A DNA stretch of 21,524 nucleotides from a virus: positions 1 through 21,524 of IMG/VR virus record IMGVR_UViG_3300017991_004908; one strand, written 5' to 3'. The notes under the pieces were generated by a model that had not been told where the DNA came from, searched no databases, and worked only from the letters and a program-made list of their open reading frames with translations. A program made the position numbers and the translations under genes. Shown piece by piece: positions 6,183 through 13,698 of this stretch (positions are counted from its first letter, which is position 1; the number at the start of each line of letters is the position of its first letter).

Positions 6183-7013
6183 ATGACCGTTACTAACGAC
6201 AAATCCGCGCGGATCGATCTTCGGTCGCTGATTCGCGAACCCGAGGACGTGTATCACGCGAAACGCTCGCATTACCTGACCTCGCACAAGCTGGCGGAGT
6301 TTCGGCGGTGTCCGTTGCTTTATCGCCGGCGCGACGTCGGATTGATTCCGGATATCGACACCGCCGCTTACCTGCAGGGGCGCGCGGCGCATGCGTTGAT
6401 CCTGGAGGAGCGCGAGCAATACAAACAGCGGTACGCGATCGGCGGGCCGATCAATCCTAAGACCGGCAATCCCTACGGCGAAAAGACCAAGAAATTCCAG
6501 GAGTGGGCCGCGTCGCAGGACAAGGCTGTTCTGAGCGATACGCAGGCGGCGACGGTCGAGCAGATGGCCGCGGCGGTCAAGGACCACGCCGTCGCCGGCG
6601 CGTTGCTCTCGGACGGCGTCGCCGAGGGCGTGGCGCGGGCGGACTACCTCGGGCACAAATGCCAGATCCGGATCGACTGGCTGAATCCTGACGAAGGCAT
6701 CGTTGACCTGAAGACATCTCGCGATCTCGATGCGTTCGAAGCCCAGATACGCGAGTACGAGTACGTTCACCAGCTCGCCTTCTATCACGCGGTTCTGTCG
6801 GCATTCCTGATACGCGACAAGCCGATCCCCGTTTACATCGTGGCCGTCGAGAAAAGCGAGCCGTTTCGTTGCGGCATCTGGCACATCCAGCCCTGGGTAT
6901 TGGCGCAGGCTCAGCAGCAGAACGAACGGGCGATGCGCGAGCTTCTGACATGCAATCGCGAAGGCGACTGGTTCACGCGGTACGAGGAGTTGCGTCAGGT
7001 GGATCAACTGTAA
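6183..7013 (+). CDS. PD-(D/E)XK exonuclease, RecB/Cas4-like, phage recombination
   Basis: This is a phage DNA exonuclease of the RecB-like PD-(D/E)XK superfamily (resembling the DUF3799/YqaJ-type group), which would resect ends to feed the annealing ATPase downstream. Visible motifs are the N-terminal H (GRAAHALILE, H70), D165 (RIDWL), the DxK pair D175-K177 (GIVDLKTS), and the Q motif Q197-x3-Y201 (YVHQLAFYH). One cysteine at 43 (FRRCPLLYRRR) mimics the start of Cas4, but there is no C-terminal cysteine trio, so no Fe-S cluster is expected. The ATG at 6183 has GGAGG 8 nt upstream. A GTG at 6072 would extend it by 37 residues with no ribosome site. It is followed after about 110 bp by the Sak4-like ATPase. 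Confidence 0.85.
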   Translation: MTVTNDKSARIDLRSLIREPEDVYHAKRSHYLTSHKLAEFRRCPLLYRRRDVGLIPDIDTAAYLQGRAAHALILEEREQYKQRYAIGGPINPKTGNPYGEKTKKFQEWAASQDKAVLSDTQAATVEQMAAAVKDHAVAGALLSDGVAEGVARADYLGHKCQIRIDWLNPDEGIVDLKTSRDLDAFEAQIREYEYVHQLAFYHAVLSAFLIRDKPIPVYIVAVEKSEPFRCGIWHIQPWVLAQAQQQNERAMRELLTCNREGDWFTRYEELRQVDQL

Positions 7014-7125
7014 TTCCGGGCGGCGGCAGGACGGCGCGTTCGGCCATGGAAGGCCGGCAAACTGGACTCCCCGCGTCGGCCGTCGCCTGGATTCATCATC
7101 ACATAACCAACATGGAGAAAACCAC

Positions 7126-7908
7126 ATGAATCTTCTGGAACAAATCGAAACCGGCAAACTGCCCAGACCCCGCCGAGTCATGCTTTACGGTCCGCACGGC
7201 GTCGGCAAGTCCACGTTCGGCGCCATGGCGGAAAAACCGATCTTCATATCGACCGAGGACGGGCTCGGCGACATCGATTGCCGCCGCTTCCCGCTGGCCG
7301 AGTCGTTCGGAAACGTGATCGACGCATTGGCCGTTCTGTACAGCGAAAAGCACGACTTCCAGACGGTCGTGGTCGATTCGCTCGACTGGGTCGAACGGCT
7401 GATCTGGGCCAAGGTCTGCGAGGAGCGCGGCGTCGAATCGATCGAGGACATCGGGTACGCCAAGGGGTACGCGTTCGCGCTGGATCATTGGCGCGACTTC
7501 ATCGCGGGTCTGACCGCGTTACGCAACGACCGAAACATGACCGTGATCCTGGTCGCGCACTCCAAGATCGAGAAGTTCGACGATCCTGAGACCGATTCTT
7601 ACGACCGTTATTCGCCGCGCCTGCACAAATCCGCTTCGGCCTACGTACGCGATTGGTGCGACGAGGTGCTGTTCGCCAATTTTCGCGTGTTCACCAAGAC
7701 GACCGACCAGGGCTTCGATCGCAAACGCGTCCAGGGCGTCGGCGCCGGCGAACGTGTCGTCCGTACGACCGATCGCCCGGCGCACGTCGCCAAGAACCGG
7801 TTGAACCTGCCCGACGAGATCCCCCTGAACTACGACGTATTCGCCGCGTTCGTACGCGGTGAGAACCCGCTGGCCGTTGAACCCGAATCCGTTGCACAAG
7901 GAGCTTAA
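7126..7908 (+). CDS. Sak4-like RecA-fold ATPase (phage ssDNA annealing/recombination)
   Basis: This P-loop ATPase matches the AAA_24/Sak4 group of phage single-strand annealing or RecA-like proteins. The Walker A loop is GPHGVGKS (22-29), Walker B ends at D84 (FQTVVVDSLDW), and a sensor-like segment VILVAHSKIEKF lies near residue 145. The C-terminal part (about 200-245) carries basic and aromatic residues that could bind DNA. At 260 residues its length is normal. GGAG 8 nt ahead supports the start. It is flanked by a PD-(D/E)XK exonuclease and a DUF669 SSB-like gene, the usual three-gene phage recombination set, so the recombination role follows from family and context. Confidence 0.85.
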   Translation: MNLLEQIETGKLPRPRRVMLYGPHGVGKSTFGAMAEKPIFISTEDGLGDIDCRRFPLAESFGNVIDALAVLYSEKHDFQTVVVDSLDWVERLIWAKVCEERGVESIEDIGYAKGYAFALDHWRDFIAGLTALRNDRNMTVILVAHSKIEKFDDPETDSYDRYSPRLHKSASAYVRDWCDEVLFANFRVFTKTTDQGFDRKRVQGVGAGERVVRTTDRPAHVAKNRLNLPDEIPLNYDVFAAFVRGENPLAVEPESVAQGA

Positions 7909-7913
7909 TTCCC

Positions 7914-8378
7914 ATGGCGAATCTGAACAATTTTGACGCTAACCAAGTCGAACCGGAGGTCACGCGGCAACCGTTGCCGAGCGGCGACTATCTCGCGGCG
8001 CTGATCGAATCGGAGATGAAGCCGACCTCGAACGGCAAGGGCAAGTTTCTGAAGCTGACTTTCCAGGTCGTCGACGGCGATCACAAGGACCGCAAGATCT
8101 TCGACAACCTGGTGCTCGAGCATCCCAACCAGGAAACGGTGCGCATCGCGCGGGCCAGGCTGTCGGCGATCTGCCGGGTGATCGGCGTGATGGCGCCGAA
8201 GGACAGCGTCGAACTCCACAACGTCCCGCTGGTCGTCAAGGTCGGTATGAAGAAACGCGACGACAACGGCGAACTGGCCAACAAGGTCACGGGCTACGCG
8301 AAGAAAGGCGCCGCCGCGCCGGCGCCGGAATCGGCGGGCGCCGTCGCTGGTGGAAAGACTCCGCCATGGAAGCGTTGA
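7914..8378 (+). CDS. DUF669-family SSB-like protein
   Basis: This is a 154-residue phage protein of the DUF669 type, thought to act as a single-strand DNA-binding partner of Sak-type recombinases. Typical features are MANLNNFDANQVEP at the start, PLPSGDYLAALIESEMKPT, and the central LKLTFQVVDGDHKDRKIFDNLVLEHPN, which is the OB-fold-like core. The C-terminal 30 residues are Ala/Pro/Gly-rich and end in a short basic tail (KTPPWKR), unlike the acidic tip of true SSB. AAGGAG lies upstream of the ATG. It starts 5 nt after the ATPase stop, and its last 13 bp overlap rusA. Confidence 0.85.
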   Translation: MANLNNFDANQVEPEVTRQPLPSGDYLAALIESEMKPTSNGKGKFLKLTFQVVDGDHKDRKIFDNLVLEHPNQETVRIARARLSAICRVIGVMAPKDSVELHNVPLVVKVGMKKRDDNGELANKVTGYAKKGAAAPAPESAGAVAGGKTPPWKR

Positions 8379-8740
8379 CGCAAATCATCGAGTTGCCCTT
8401 TCCGCCGAGCGTGAATCACTACTACCGGCGCGTGGGCGTTCGGACGCTGATCAGTCGCGAGGGCCGGCGCTATCGCACCGTAGTGATGGCGCGCCTCGCG
8501 GCGCGGCGATCGCCGCCGCTGCGCGGGCGGTTGAAGGCGTCGATCGTCCTGTACCCGCCCGATCGGCGTCACTTTGATCTGGATAACCGACTGAAGGCGC
8601 TGCTCGACGCGCTCGAGCACGCCGGGGTTTACGAAAACGACGGCCAGATCGACGCGCTGGAGATCACGCGCGGCCCGGTGATGCGCGGCGGCGGAGTGGT
8701 CGTGTCGATCGAGGAGCAACAATGCGAAACGAAGCGGTAA
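8366..8740 (+). CDS. rusA: RusA-type Holliday junction resolvase
   Basis: RusA cuts four-way DNA junctions made during phage recombination or packaging. The protein opens with the family pattern IELPFPPSVNHYYRR, has the paired acidic motif FDLDNRLKALLDAL near residues 70-82 and ENDGQID near 91-97; the aspartates in these supply the metal site. At 124 residues it has normal size. It overlaps the DUF669 gene by 13 bp and the next gene by 19 bp, showing tight translational coupling. The start is fixed by its fit to the family N-terminus more than by a ribosome site. Confidence 0.92.
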   Translation: MEALTQIIELPFPPSVNHYYRRVGVRTLISREGRRYRTVVMARLAARRSPPLRGRLKASIVLYPPDRRHFDLDNRLKALLDALEHAGVYENDGQIDALEITRGPVMRGGGVVVSIEEQQCETKR

Positions 8741-8985
8741 GGCAATCTGAGCTGCTCGGCGCGGCGTTGCGGTACGTGGCCGTGGCCGACTGGTTCGAGA
8801 ATCGGCCGGTCAATCGCCGCGAGAAGAACCGCGATCGCGCGGCGATGGATGCGTTCAATCACGTCGAAGCGGAACTGCGCCTGGCGGGCCGGTCGCTGTT
8901 GCGGCGTCATGGTCATCGCGAGTTGGTTCTGGAGCAGGCGATCGGAGAAATGGCGGCTCATGAAGTTGCGACCCTATCAACGTGA
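8722..8985 (+). CDS. Hypothetical phage protein between rusA and helicase
   Basis: I do not recognise this 87-residue protein, which is rich in charged helices (RRHGHRELVLEQAIGEMAAHEV). There are no cysteines or membrane span. The ATG has an excellent ribosome site (GAGGAG 6 nt ahead). It overlaps rusA by 19 bp and the helicase start by 26 bp, so although small it is most likely a real, coupled gene. Its size and place recall the short helper ORFs often found between recombination and helicase genes. No function is claimed. Confidence 0.7.
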   Translation: MRNEAVRQSELLGAALRYVAVADWFENRPVNRREKNRDRAAMDAFNHVEAELRLAGRSLLRRHGHRELVLEQAIGEMAAHEVATLST

Positions 8986-10852
8986 AGCCGTCGAAGCGGT
9001 ATATCGCCATCTGCGCGAGCATGGCGACAATCCGTGCGTCGTCTTGCCAACAGCTTCGGGCAAAACTCATGTCATGGCGACGATCTGTCGCGATGCGGTC
9101 CAGCTCTGGTCCGGACGCGTGTTGATCCTGGCGCACGCCAGGGAACTGCTCGAGCAGGCGGCCGAGAAACTGCAGGCGATCGCGCCCGACGTGCCGTTCG
9201 GCGTCTATTCGGCCGGCTTGAAACGACGCGATACCGGCTACGCCGTGACGATCGCCGGGATTCAGTCGGTGTACAAGCGTGCTTGCGACGTGGGCGCGTT
9301 CGACCTGGTCATCGTCGACGAAGCCCATCTTATAGCGCCGGACGGCGAGGGCATGTACCGCCACTTTCTGGGCGATATGCGAACCATCAATCCGCAGGCG
9401 CGTGTGATCGGGTTGACGGCGACGCCGTTCCGGATGAAAGCCGGCGCGATCTGCGCCTCCGACAACATTCTGAACGCCGTCTGCTATGAGATCGGCGTGC
9501 GTGAGCTGATCGTCCAGGGCTATTTGTGCCCGCTGCATACCAAGGCCGGCAAACGCAAGCCGGATACGTCCGGATTGCATGTACGCGCCGGCGAGTACGT
9601 CGCCGGCGAAGTCGAAATTCTGATGGACGACGACGAACTGGTCGTCTCGGCCTGTCGCGAGATCGTCGAATGCACTCAGGAGCGCAAGAGCGTGCTGATC
9701 TTTGCTTCGGGCATCAAGCACGCCAATCACATCGTGCGAATCTTTGAAGAGCGTCACGGCCTCGAATGCGGCTTTGTTTGCGGTGAGACGCTGCCGTTCG
9801 AGCGTGAATCGCTGCTCCGTCGCTTCCGCAACGGCGATCTCAAGTATCTCTGCAACGTCAACGTGCTGACGACGGGATTCGACTCGCCGAACATCGACTG
9901 CGTGGCGCTGCTCCGTCCGACGCTGTCGCCGGGGCTCTACTACCAGATGGTCGGTCGCGGATTCCGGTTGCATCCGGGCAAGACCGACTGTCTGGTTTTG
10001 GACTTCGGCCAGAACGTGGTTCGCCATGGCCCGGTCGATCAACTGGCGATCACGGCGCCGCCAAAACGTAAATCCAACGACCAGGACGAACCGCCGGCGA
10101 AGGAATGTCCGCAATGCAACGCGCTCATCGCCGCCGGCTACGCGGTCTGCCCCGAGTGTGGTCACGAATTCCCGGATCCTGAACGTCAATCGCACGACGC
10201 GACGGCGACCGAGGAGGGCATCCTGTCGGGCCAAGCGACCTATACGGATTACGCCGTCGAGGAGGTCCGTTACTCCGTCCACACGAAACGCAACGCCGCC
10301 GAGGAGGCGCCGAAGACGCTGCGAGTCGATTACCAGATCGGCTGGCAAAACTACGTCTCCGAATGGGTGTGCTTCGAGCATACGGGCTATGCGCGTGAAC
10401 GAGCCGTCCGCTGGTGGCGCGCGCGTTCGCACGAGCCGATTCCCGATACGGCGGACGAAGCATGTGAACTGCTTTATTTCGACGCGGATTTTATCGCCGC
10501 TCCAGCTCAAATCACGGTTGAGCGAAAAGCGGGCGAACGGTTCGATCGTGTCACCGAGTACGAACTTAACGGAATCCCTCGGCTTAAACTGGATTCGGAG
10601 GTCGTGTCCGACGCCGAGTGTCTGGTCGTGGAAATGCTCGCAAACGGTCCGCGGCTCATGGCAGAGATTTTCGCTGAAGCTCAGGATTCAGAGATCCCGC
10701 CGGCGGCGATCTGCCGCGCCCGCCACAGCCTCAAGCTCAAATCGAATCGAGCACCGACCGGGTCGGTGCATTGGGCGTTCGCCGATCAAGAAACCGTTGA
10801 GATCGAATCCGAAATCGCCCCGCCAATCAACATGTCGGAGGTTCCCTTCTGA
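8960..10852 (+). CDS. SF2 DEAH-box DNA helicase with zinc ribbon
   Basis: This phage replication or recombination helicase of superfamily 2 has 630 residues. From the ATG at 8960 it opens with KLRPYQREAVEAV (Q-motif-like), then Walker A PTASGKT (30-36), DEAH (120-123), GLTATPF (motif III, 151-157), a second RecA domain with VLIFASG (245-251), TTGFDSPNID (304-313), and QMVGRGFR (motif VI, 329-336). A C4 zinc ribbon follows (C383, C386, C397, C400). The last 200 residues contain a segment with YQIGWQNYVSEWVCFEH that I cannot assign; in similar phage helicases this tail is also present. A longer frame begins at 8849 but its extra residues are a shadow of the upstream gene. A weak GGAG lies 12 nt before the ATG. 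Confidence 0.92.
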   Translation: MKLRPYQREAVEAVYRHLREHGDNPCVVLPTASGKTHVMATICRDAVQLWSGRVLILAHARELLEQAAEKLQAIAPDVPFGVYSAGLKRRDTGYAVTIAGIQSVYKRACDVGAFDLVIVDEAHLIAPDGEGMYRHFLGDMRTINPQARVIGLTATPFRMKAGAICASDNILNAVCYEIGVRELIVQGYLCPLHTKAGKRKPDTSGLHVRAGEYVAGEVEILMDDDELVVSACREIVECTQERKSVLIFASGIKHANHIVRIFEERHGLECGFVCGETLPFERESLLRRFRNGDLKYLCNVNVLTTGFDSPNIDCVALLRPTLSPGLYYQMVGRGFRLHPGKTDCLVLDFGQNVVRHGPVDQLAITAPPKRKSNDQDEPPAKECPQCNALIAAGYAVCPECGHEFPDPERQSHDATATEEGILSGQATYTDYAVEEVRYSVHTKRNAAEEAPKTLRVDYQIGWQNYVSEWVCFEHTGYARERAVRWWRARSHEPIPDTADEACELLYFDADFIAAPAQITVERKAGERFDRVTEYELNGIPRLKLDSEVVSDAECLVVEMLANGPRLMAEIFAEAQDSEIPPAAICRARHSLKLKSNRAPTGSVHWAFADQETVEIESEIAPPINMSEVPF

Positions 10853-11094
10853 TGATCGTCGGATACATCGTCTTGAGAAATGCCTTTCCCCAGGCTCGAA
10901 CACCGTTCAGGGATCCGAACACAAAACGAGTGCGACAGTCGTTGCGCGACGGCGCCAGGGCGTCGCTCTTTGCCACTCGCCGGCGGGCGCAACGCGCGAT
11001 CGTGAACGGGCGTCGCAAACTCGACGTCGAATCGTTGTTCCCCGAACCGACCGTGTCCGTCTGGTCGATCGTCCCGATTGTGCGAAAGGACTAA
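10852..11094 (+). CDS. Small hypothetical phage protein, 80 aa
   Basis: The function is unknown. It begins on the last base of the helicase stop (TGATG), so it is coupled. The 80 residues are strongly basic. The pattern ARASLFATRRRAQRAI in the middle, then a short strand ending VWSIVPIV, recalls small phage proteins I have seen after helicases. That memory is not an assignment. There are no cysteines. It ends 9 nt before the prim-pol gene. Confidence 0.6.
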   Translation: MIVGYIVLRNAFPQARTPFRDPNTKRVRQSLRDGARASLFATRRRAQRAIVNGRRKLDVESLFPEPTVSVWSIVPIVRKD

Positions 11095-11103
11095 CCGCCG
11101 CGA

Positions 11104-13143
11104 ATGGCCTCCAACCTGCTCCAAGCCGCTCTGGTGTACGCCGATCTCGGCTATCCGGTGTTACCGTGCGCGCCGAATGAGAAACGGCCGCTCACGGAGC
11201 ATGGACTGCTCGACGCAACGACGGATGCGGAGCAAATTGAATCATGGTGGACGTGCTGGCCTGATGCGAACATCGCGATTCGCACGGACGGTCTGATCGC
11301 CGTCGATATCGATGATCCCGAGAGTGATTGGCCAGGGGATCAGGAGAAACTGGCCAACCTGGACAACGCGCCGGCGTCGATCACGCCGCGCGGCGGTCGA
11401 CACATCATTTACCGACAGCCCGAGGGACGCGGCTGGCGCAACACCGAGAAAACACTCGCCTCCGGAGTCGATACGCGCGCCGACGGCGGTTACATCTTGG
11501 TGGCGCCGTCGATCGTCATCGGCAAACGATACCAGTGGCTCAACGAGCTTGACGCCCCGCCCGCCGAACTCCCCGAACCGCCGGCGTGGTTGACCGAACG
11601 GCTCGATACCATCGCCCAGGCTTCCGTAACCACGTCCATCGGCGACGGTAATCCGATCCCCGATGGACAACGGAATGCGACGCTAGCCCGCTTGGCCGGC
11701 GTAATGCGACGCGTCGGTATGTCGCATGCGGAACTGCAGGCGGCGTTGCATCAAATCAACGTCGATCGGTGCAGCCCGCCGCTGCCCGAGCGCGAAGTCG
11801 ACCGTGTGGCCGCGAACATCGCGCGATACGAGCCGGACCAGTTCGCGACCGCCGCGGCCGAGGATCATTACGCCCAGGATCGGGCATCGGCGACCAATCC
11901 GGACGATCCCGGGCCGCTGCCAGAACATCTGCTCGACGTGCCCGGATTCATCAACGACGTGATCAAACACAACCTGGAGACCGCTTCACGACCGCAGCCG
12001 ATCCTTGCACTGGCCGGCGCGATCAGCCTGCAGGCGATCCTGGCGGCCCGTAAGGTCCGCGACGATCGCGGCAACCGAACCAATCTGTATCTGGTCAGCA
12101 TCGCCGAGTCCGGACACGGCAAGGAACACGCGCGCAAGATCAATCGACGCATTCTGTTCGAAGCCGGGCTCGAAAGCCTGGAAGCCAACGACGAAATCGC
12201 CAGCGACGCCGGCCTGGTCACGGCCGTGGAGCAATCGCCGGCGAGCCTGTTCCAGATCGACGAATTCGGCCGCTTCCTGCGTACGATCGGCGATCCGAAG
12301 AAAGCGCCGCACCTGTACAACGTGCTCACGGTGTTGATGAAGCTGTATTCGACGGCGGACTCGGTTTTCCGAGGCAAGGCGTATGCGAACGCGAAGCAGA
12401 ACAAATCGATCGATCAACCATGCGTCTGCATGCACAACACTTCCGTCCCGGCCCACTTCTACGAATCGTTGACCGTGGCCAGCCTCAGCGACGGGTTCGT
12501 GGCCAGGCTGATCGTGATGGAAGCCGGTGCGCTCCCTGAACGCGTCAGAGCGATCGAACGTCCCGTCCCCCCTTCGATCGTTGATACGGCCCGAGCATGG
12601 GGAGAATTCTCACCGGGCGGTAATCTGCGGCGCGAGCATCCCGAACCGCTGCTTATCGAGGCGACTCCGGATGCGATCGTCGTATTCGACGATCTGGCCG
12701 CGCGCGTGGATGACGAGTTGGCGAACGGCGACGACCGAGTCCACTCGCTTTGGGCGCGCGTCGAGGAGAAAGCCTGTCGGCTGGCGTTGGTCTACGCTTG
12801 CTCAGTGGTCGGCGATCAGATCTCCAAAGGGGAATTGCCTGTAATCGATCGAGCGGCGGCCGAGTGGGCCTGCGAGTTATCGGCATACACAACCCGTCGC
12901 GTGATCCATCTGGCGAGCCTGTGGATTTCTGAGGGTCGCTTCGATGCACAGCAGAAGAAAGTGCTCCGCCTCATCGCCGACGCTGGCGGAGAGATATCAC
13001 GAACCGATCTGTGCCGGCAAACCCGCCGGCTCACGATACGGGAACGGGCGGACATTCTGAGTAATTTAGTTGAAACCGGAGCAATCACGGAAATAGCGAC
13101 ACCGACGGCCGGTCGCACGAAGGAGACCTATGTGCTGCGTTAA
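11104..13143 (+). CDS. Prim-pol/ATPase replication protein (primase-polymerase with DUF3987-like domain)
   Basis: This is a 679-residue replication initiator and primer-making protein. The N-terminal AEP primase-polymerase domain (about 5-165) has the DxD metal pair D68/D70 (LIAVDIDDP), the GGRH motif with H100, and D123 (GVDTRADGGYILVAPS). A middle helical part (about 188-245, ending PLPEREVDRVAANIARY) resembles primase C-terminal domains. The C-terminal ATPase domain (about 275-600) has a P-loop AESGHGKEH (334-342) and Walker B FQIDEF (383-388), like DUF3987. The P-loop ends GKE instead of GK[S/T], which is unusual. A final winged-helix-like segment (about 610-679) may bind DNA. The ribosome site is weak and distant. 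An AT-rich, origin-like stretch follows directly. Confidence 0.88.
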   Translation: MASNLLQAALVYADLGYPVLPCAPNEKRPLTEHGLLDATTDAEQIESWWTCWPDANIAIRTDGLIAVDIDDPESDWPGDQEKLANLDNAPASITPRGGRHIIYRQPEGRGWRNTEKTLASGVDTRADGGYILVAPSIVIGKRYQWLNELDAPPAELPEPPAWLTERLDTIAQASVTTSIGDGNPIPDGQRNATLARLAGVMRRVGMSHAELQAALHQINVDRCSPPLPEREVDRVAANIARYEPDQFATAAAEDHYAQDRASATNPDDPGPLPEHLLDVPGFINDVIKHNLETASRPQPILALAGAISLQAILAARKVRDDRGNRTNLYLVSIAESGHGKEHARKINRRILFEAGLESLEANDEIASDAGLVTAVEQSPASLFQIDEFGRFLRTIGDPKKAPHLYNVLTVLMKLYSTADSVFRGKAYANAKQNKSIDQPCVCMHNTSVPAHFYESLTVASLSDGFVARLIVMEAGALPERVRAIERPVPPSIVDTARAWGEFSPGGNLRREHPEPLLIEATPDAIVVFDDLAARVDDELANGDDRVHSLWARVEEKACRLALVYACSVVGDQISKGELPVIDRAAAEWACELSAYTTRRVIHLASLWISEGRFDAQQKKVLRLIADAGGEISRTDLCRQTRRLTIRERADILSNLVETGAITEIATPTAGRTKETYVLR

Positions 13144-13698
13144 TCGAGTAGGCGGAGCCTCTTTCCTTTTTTCCTTTTTTCCCAGTGAGTGTCTCTATAA
13201 GAAGAAAAACAGAATCAGGGGAGAAGCGGAGAGAGATATAGACTATGGAACAAGCAGGGAAAGAAGGAAAGAAGGTAATATATATTTCCTAAATATATAT
13301 TATATATATACTTATATCTCTAACTTCTTTCCATCTTCTTTCACTTCTTTCGGCGCTGTCAATTACAAGGCTGGGGGAGCACAACGAACGCCACGGTGTG
13401 CTGCGACGGCCAGTCGAGTGCGTTATCGCAACGGGGTGCAATCAAGCGCAATCGATGCAACGATCGATGGTTCCTTCCGGGCGAATCTTTCTTCGATAGG
13501 TCTACGGGAACAGCCGCGTTGGATCTCTGGGTTTGTTTCTGGAGGCGGAGTACGAAAAACCGCCCTCAGGACGCGCCAGGGGCGTTTTTGCGGGAAATCC
13601 CGCCACCCCGGGGACGCCCGTACGCACTGGGCGCTATCTCGCGGCACAGGGCCGCTACGGGGGGCGTCTGGATCAACGAGACACTGGAGGTCTGAACG
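13144..13698. other. 555-bp gene-poor region downstream of prim-pol
   Basis: No gene is well supported. The first 210 bp are strikingly AT-rich or purine/pyrimidine-segregated: polypyrimidine just after the stop, then polypurine, then a TA-rich core, then polypyrimidine again. The rest (13360-13698) is ordinary GC-rich DNA. Some frames stay open (for example one from a GTG at 13396 to 13695, ~99 codons), but they lack a ribosome site and recognisable sequence. The methyltransferase ribosome site GGAGGT lies at the right end. Confidence 0.6.
13232..13351. other. Candidate replication origin: AT-rich nested palindromes and TTCTTTC repeats
   Basis: The core is a perfect inverted repeat with 12-bp arms (13276-13287 and 13291-13302), all A/T, around a CCT loop. 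It is enclosed by 9-bp arms AGAGATATA (13232-13240) and TATATCTCT (13313-13321). To its left, GGAAAGAAGG occurs twice with 8-bp spacing (13258-13275). To its right, CTTCTTTC occurs three times (from 13324, 13335 and 13344), on the opposite strand sense. AT-rich melting DNA, dyads and iteron-like repeats beside a prim-pol gene fit a phage origin, but I have no experimental anchor. Confidence 0.45.

Noticed and set aside
8849-8959. Longer start of the helicase
   Set aside because: The extra 37 residues (Trp/Arg/Cys-rich) are the out-of-frame reading of the preceding small gene.
8855-10510. A 551-codon open frame antisense to the helicase
   Set aside because: The opposite strand encodes an SF2 helicase with all motifs; the antisense frame has no family features.
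10026-11180. A 384-codon frame overlapping the helicase and prim-pol
   Set aside because: Extremely Arg/Ser-rich translation out of frame with two clear enzymes.
13396-13695. A ~99-codon frame ahead of the methyltransferase
   Set aside because: GTG start without ribosome site; Arg/Pro/Trp-rich, no family pattern. Kept only as a remark in the gene-poor region.
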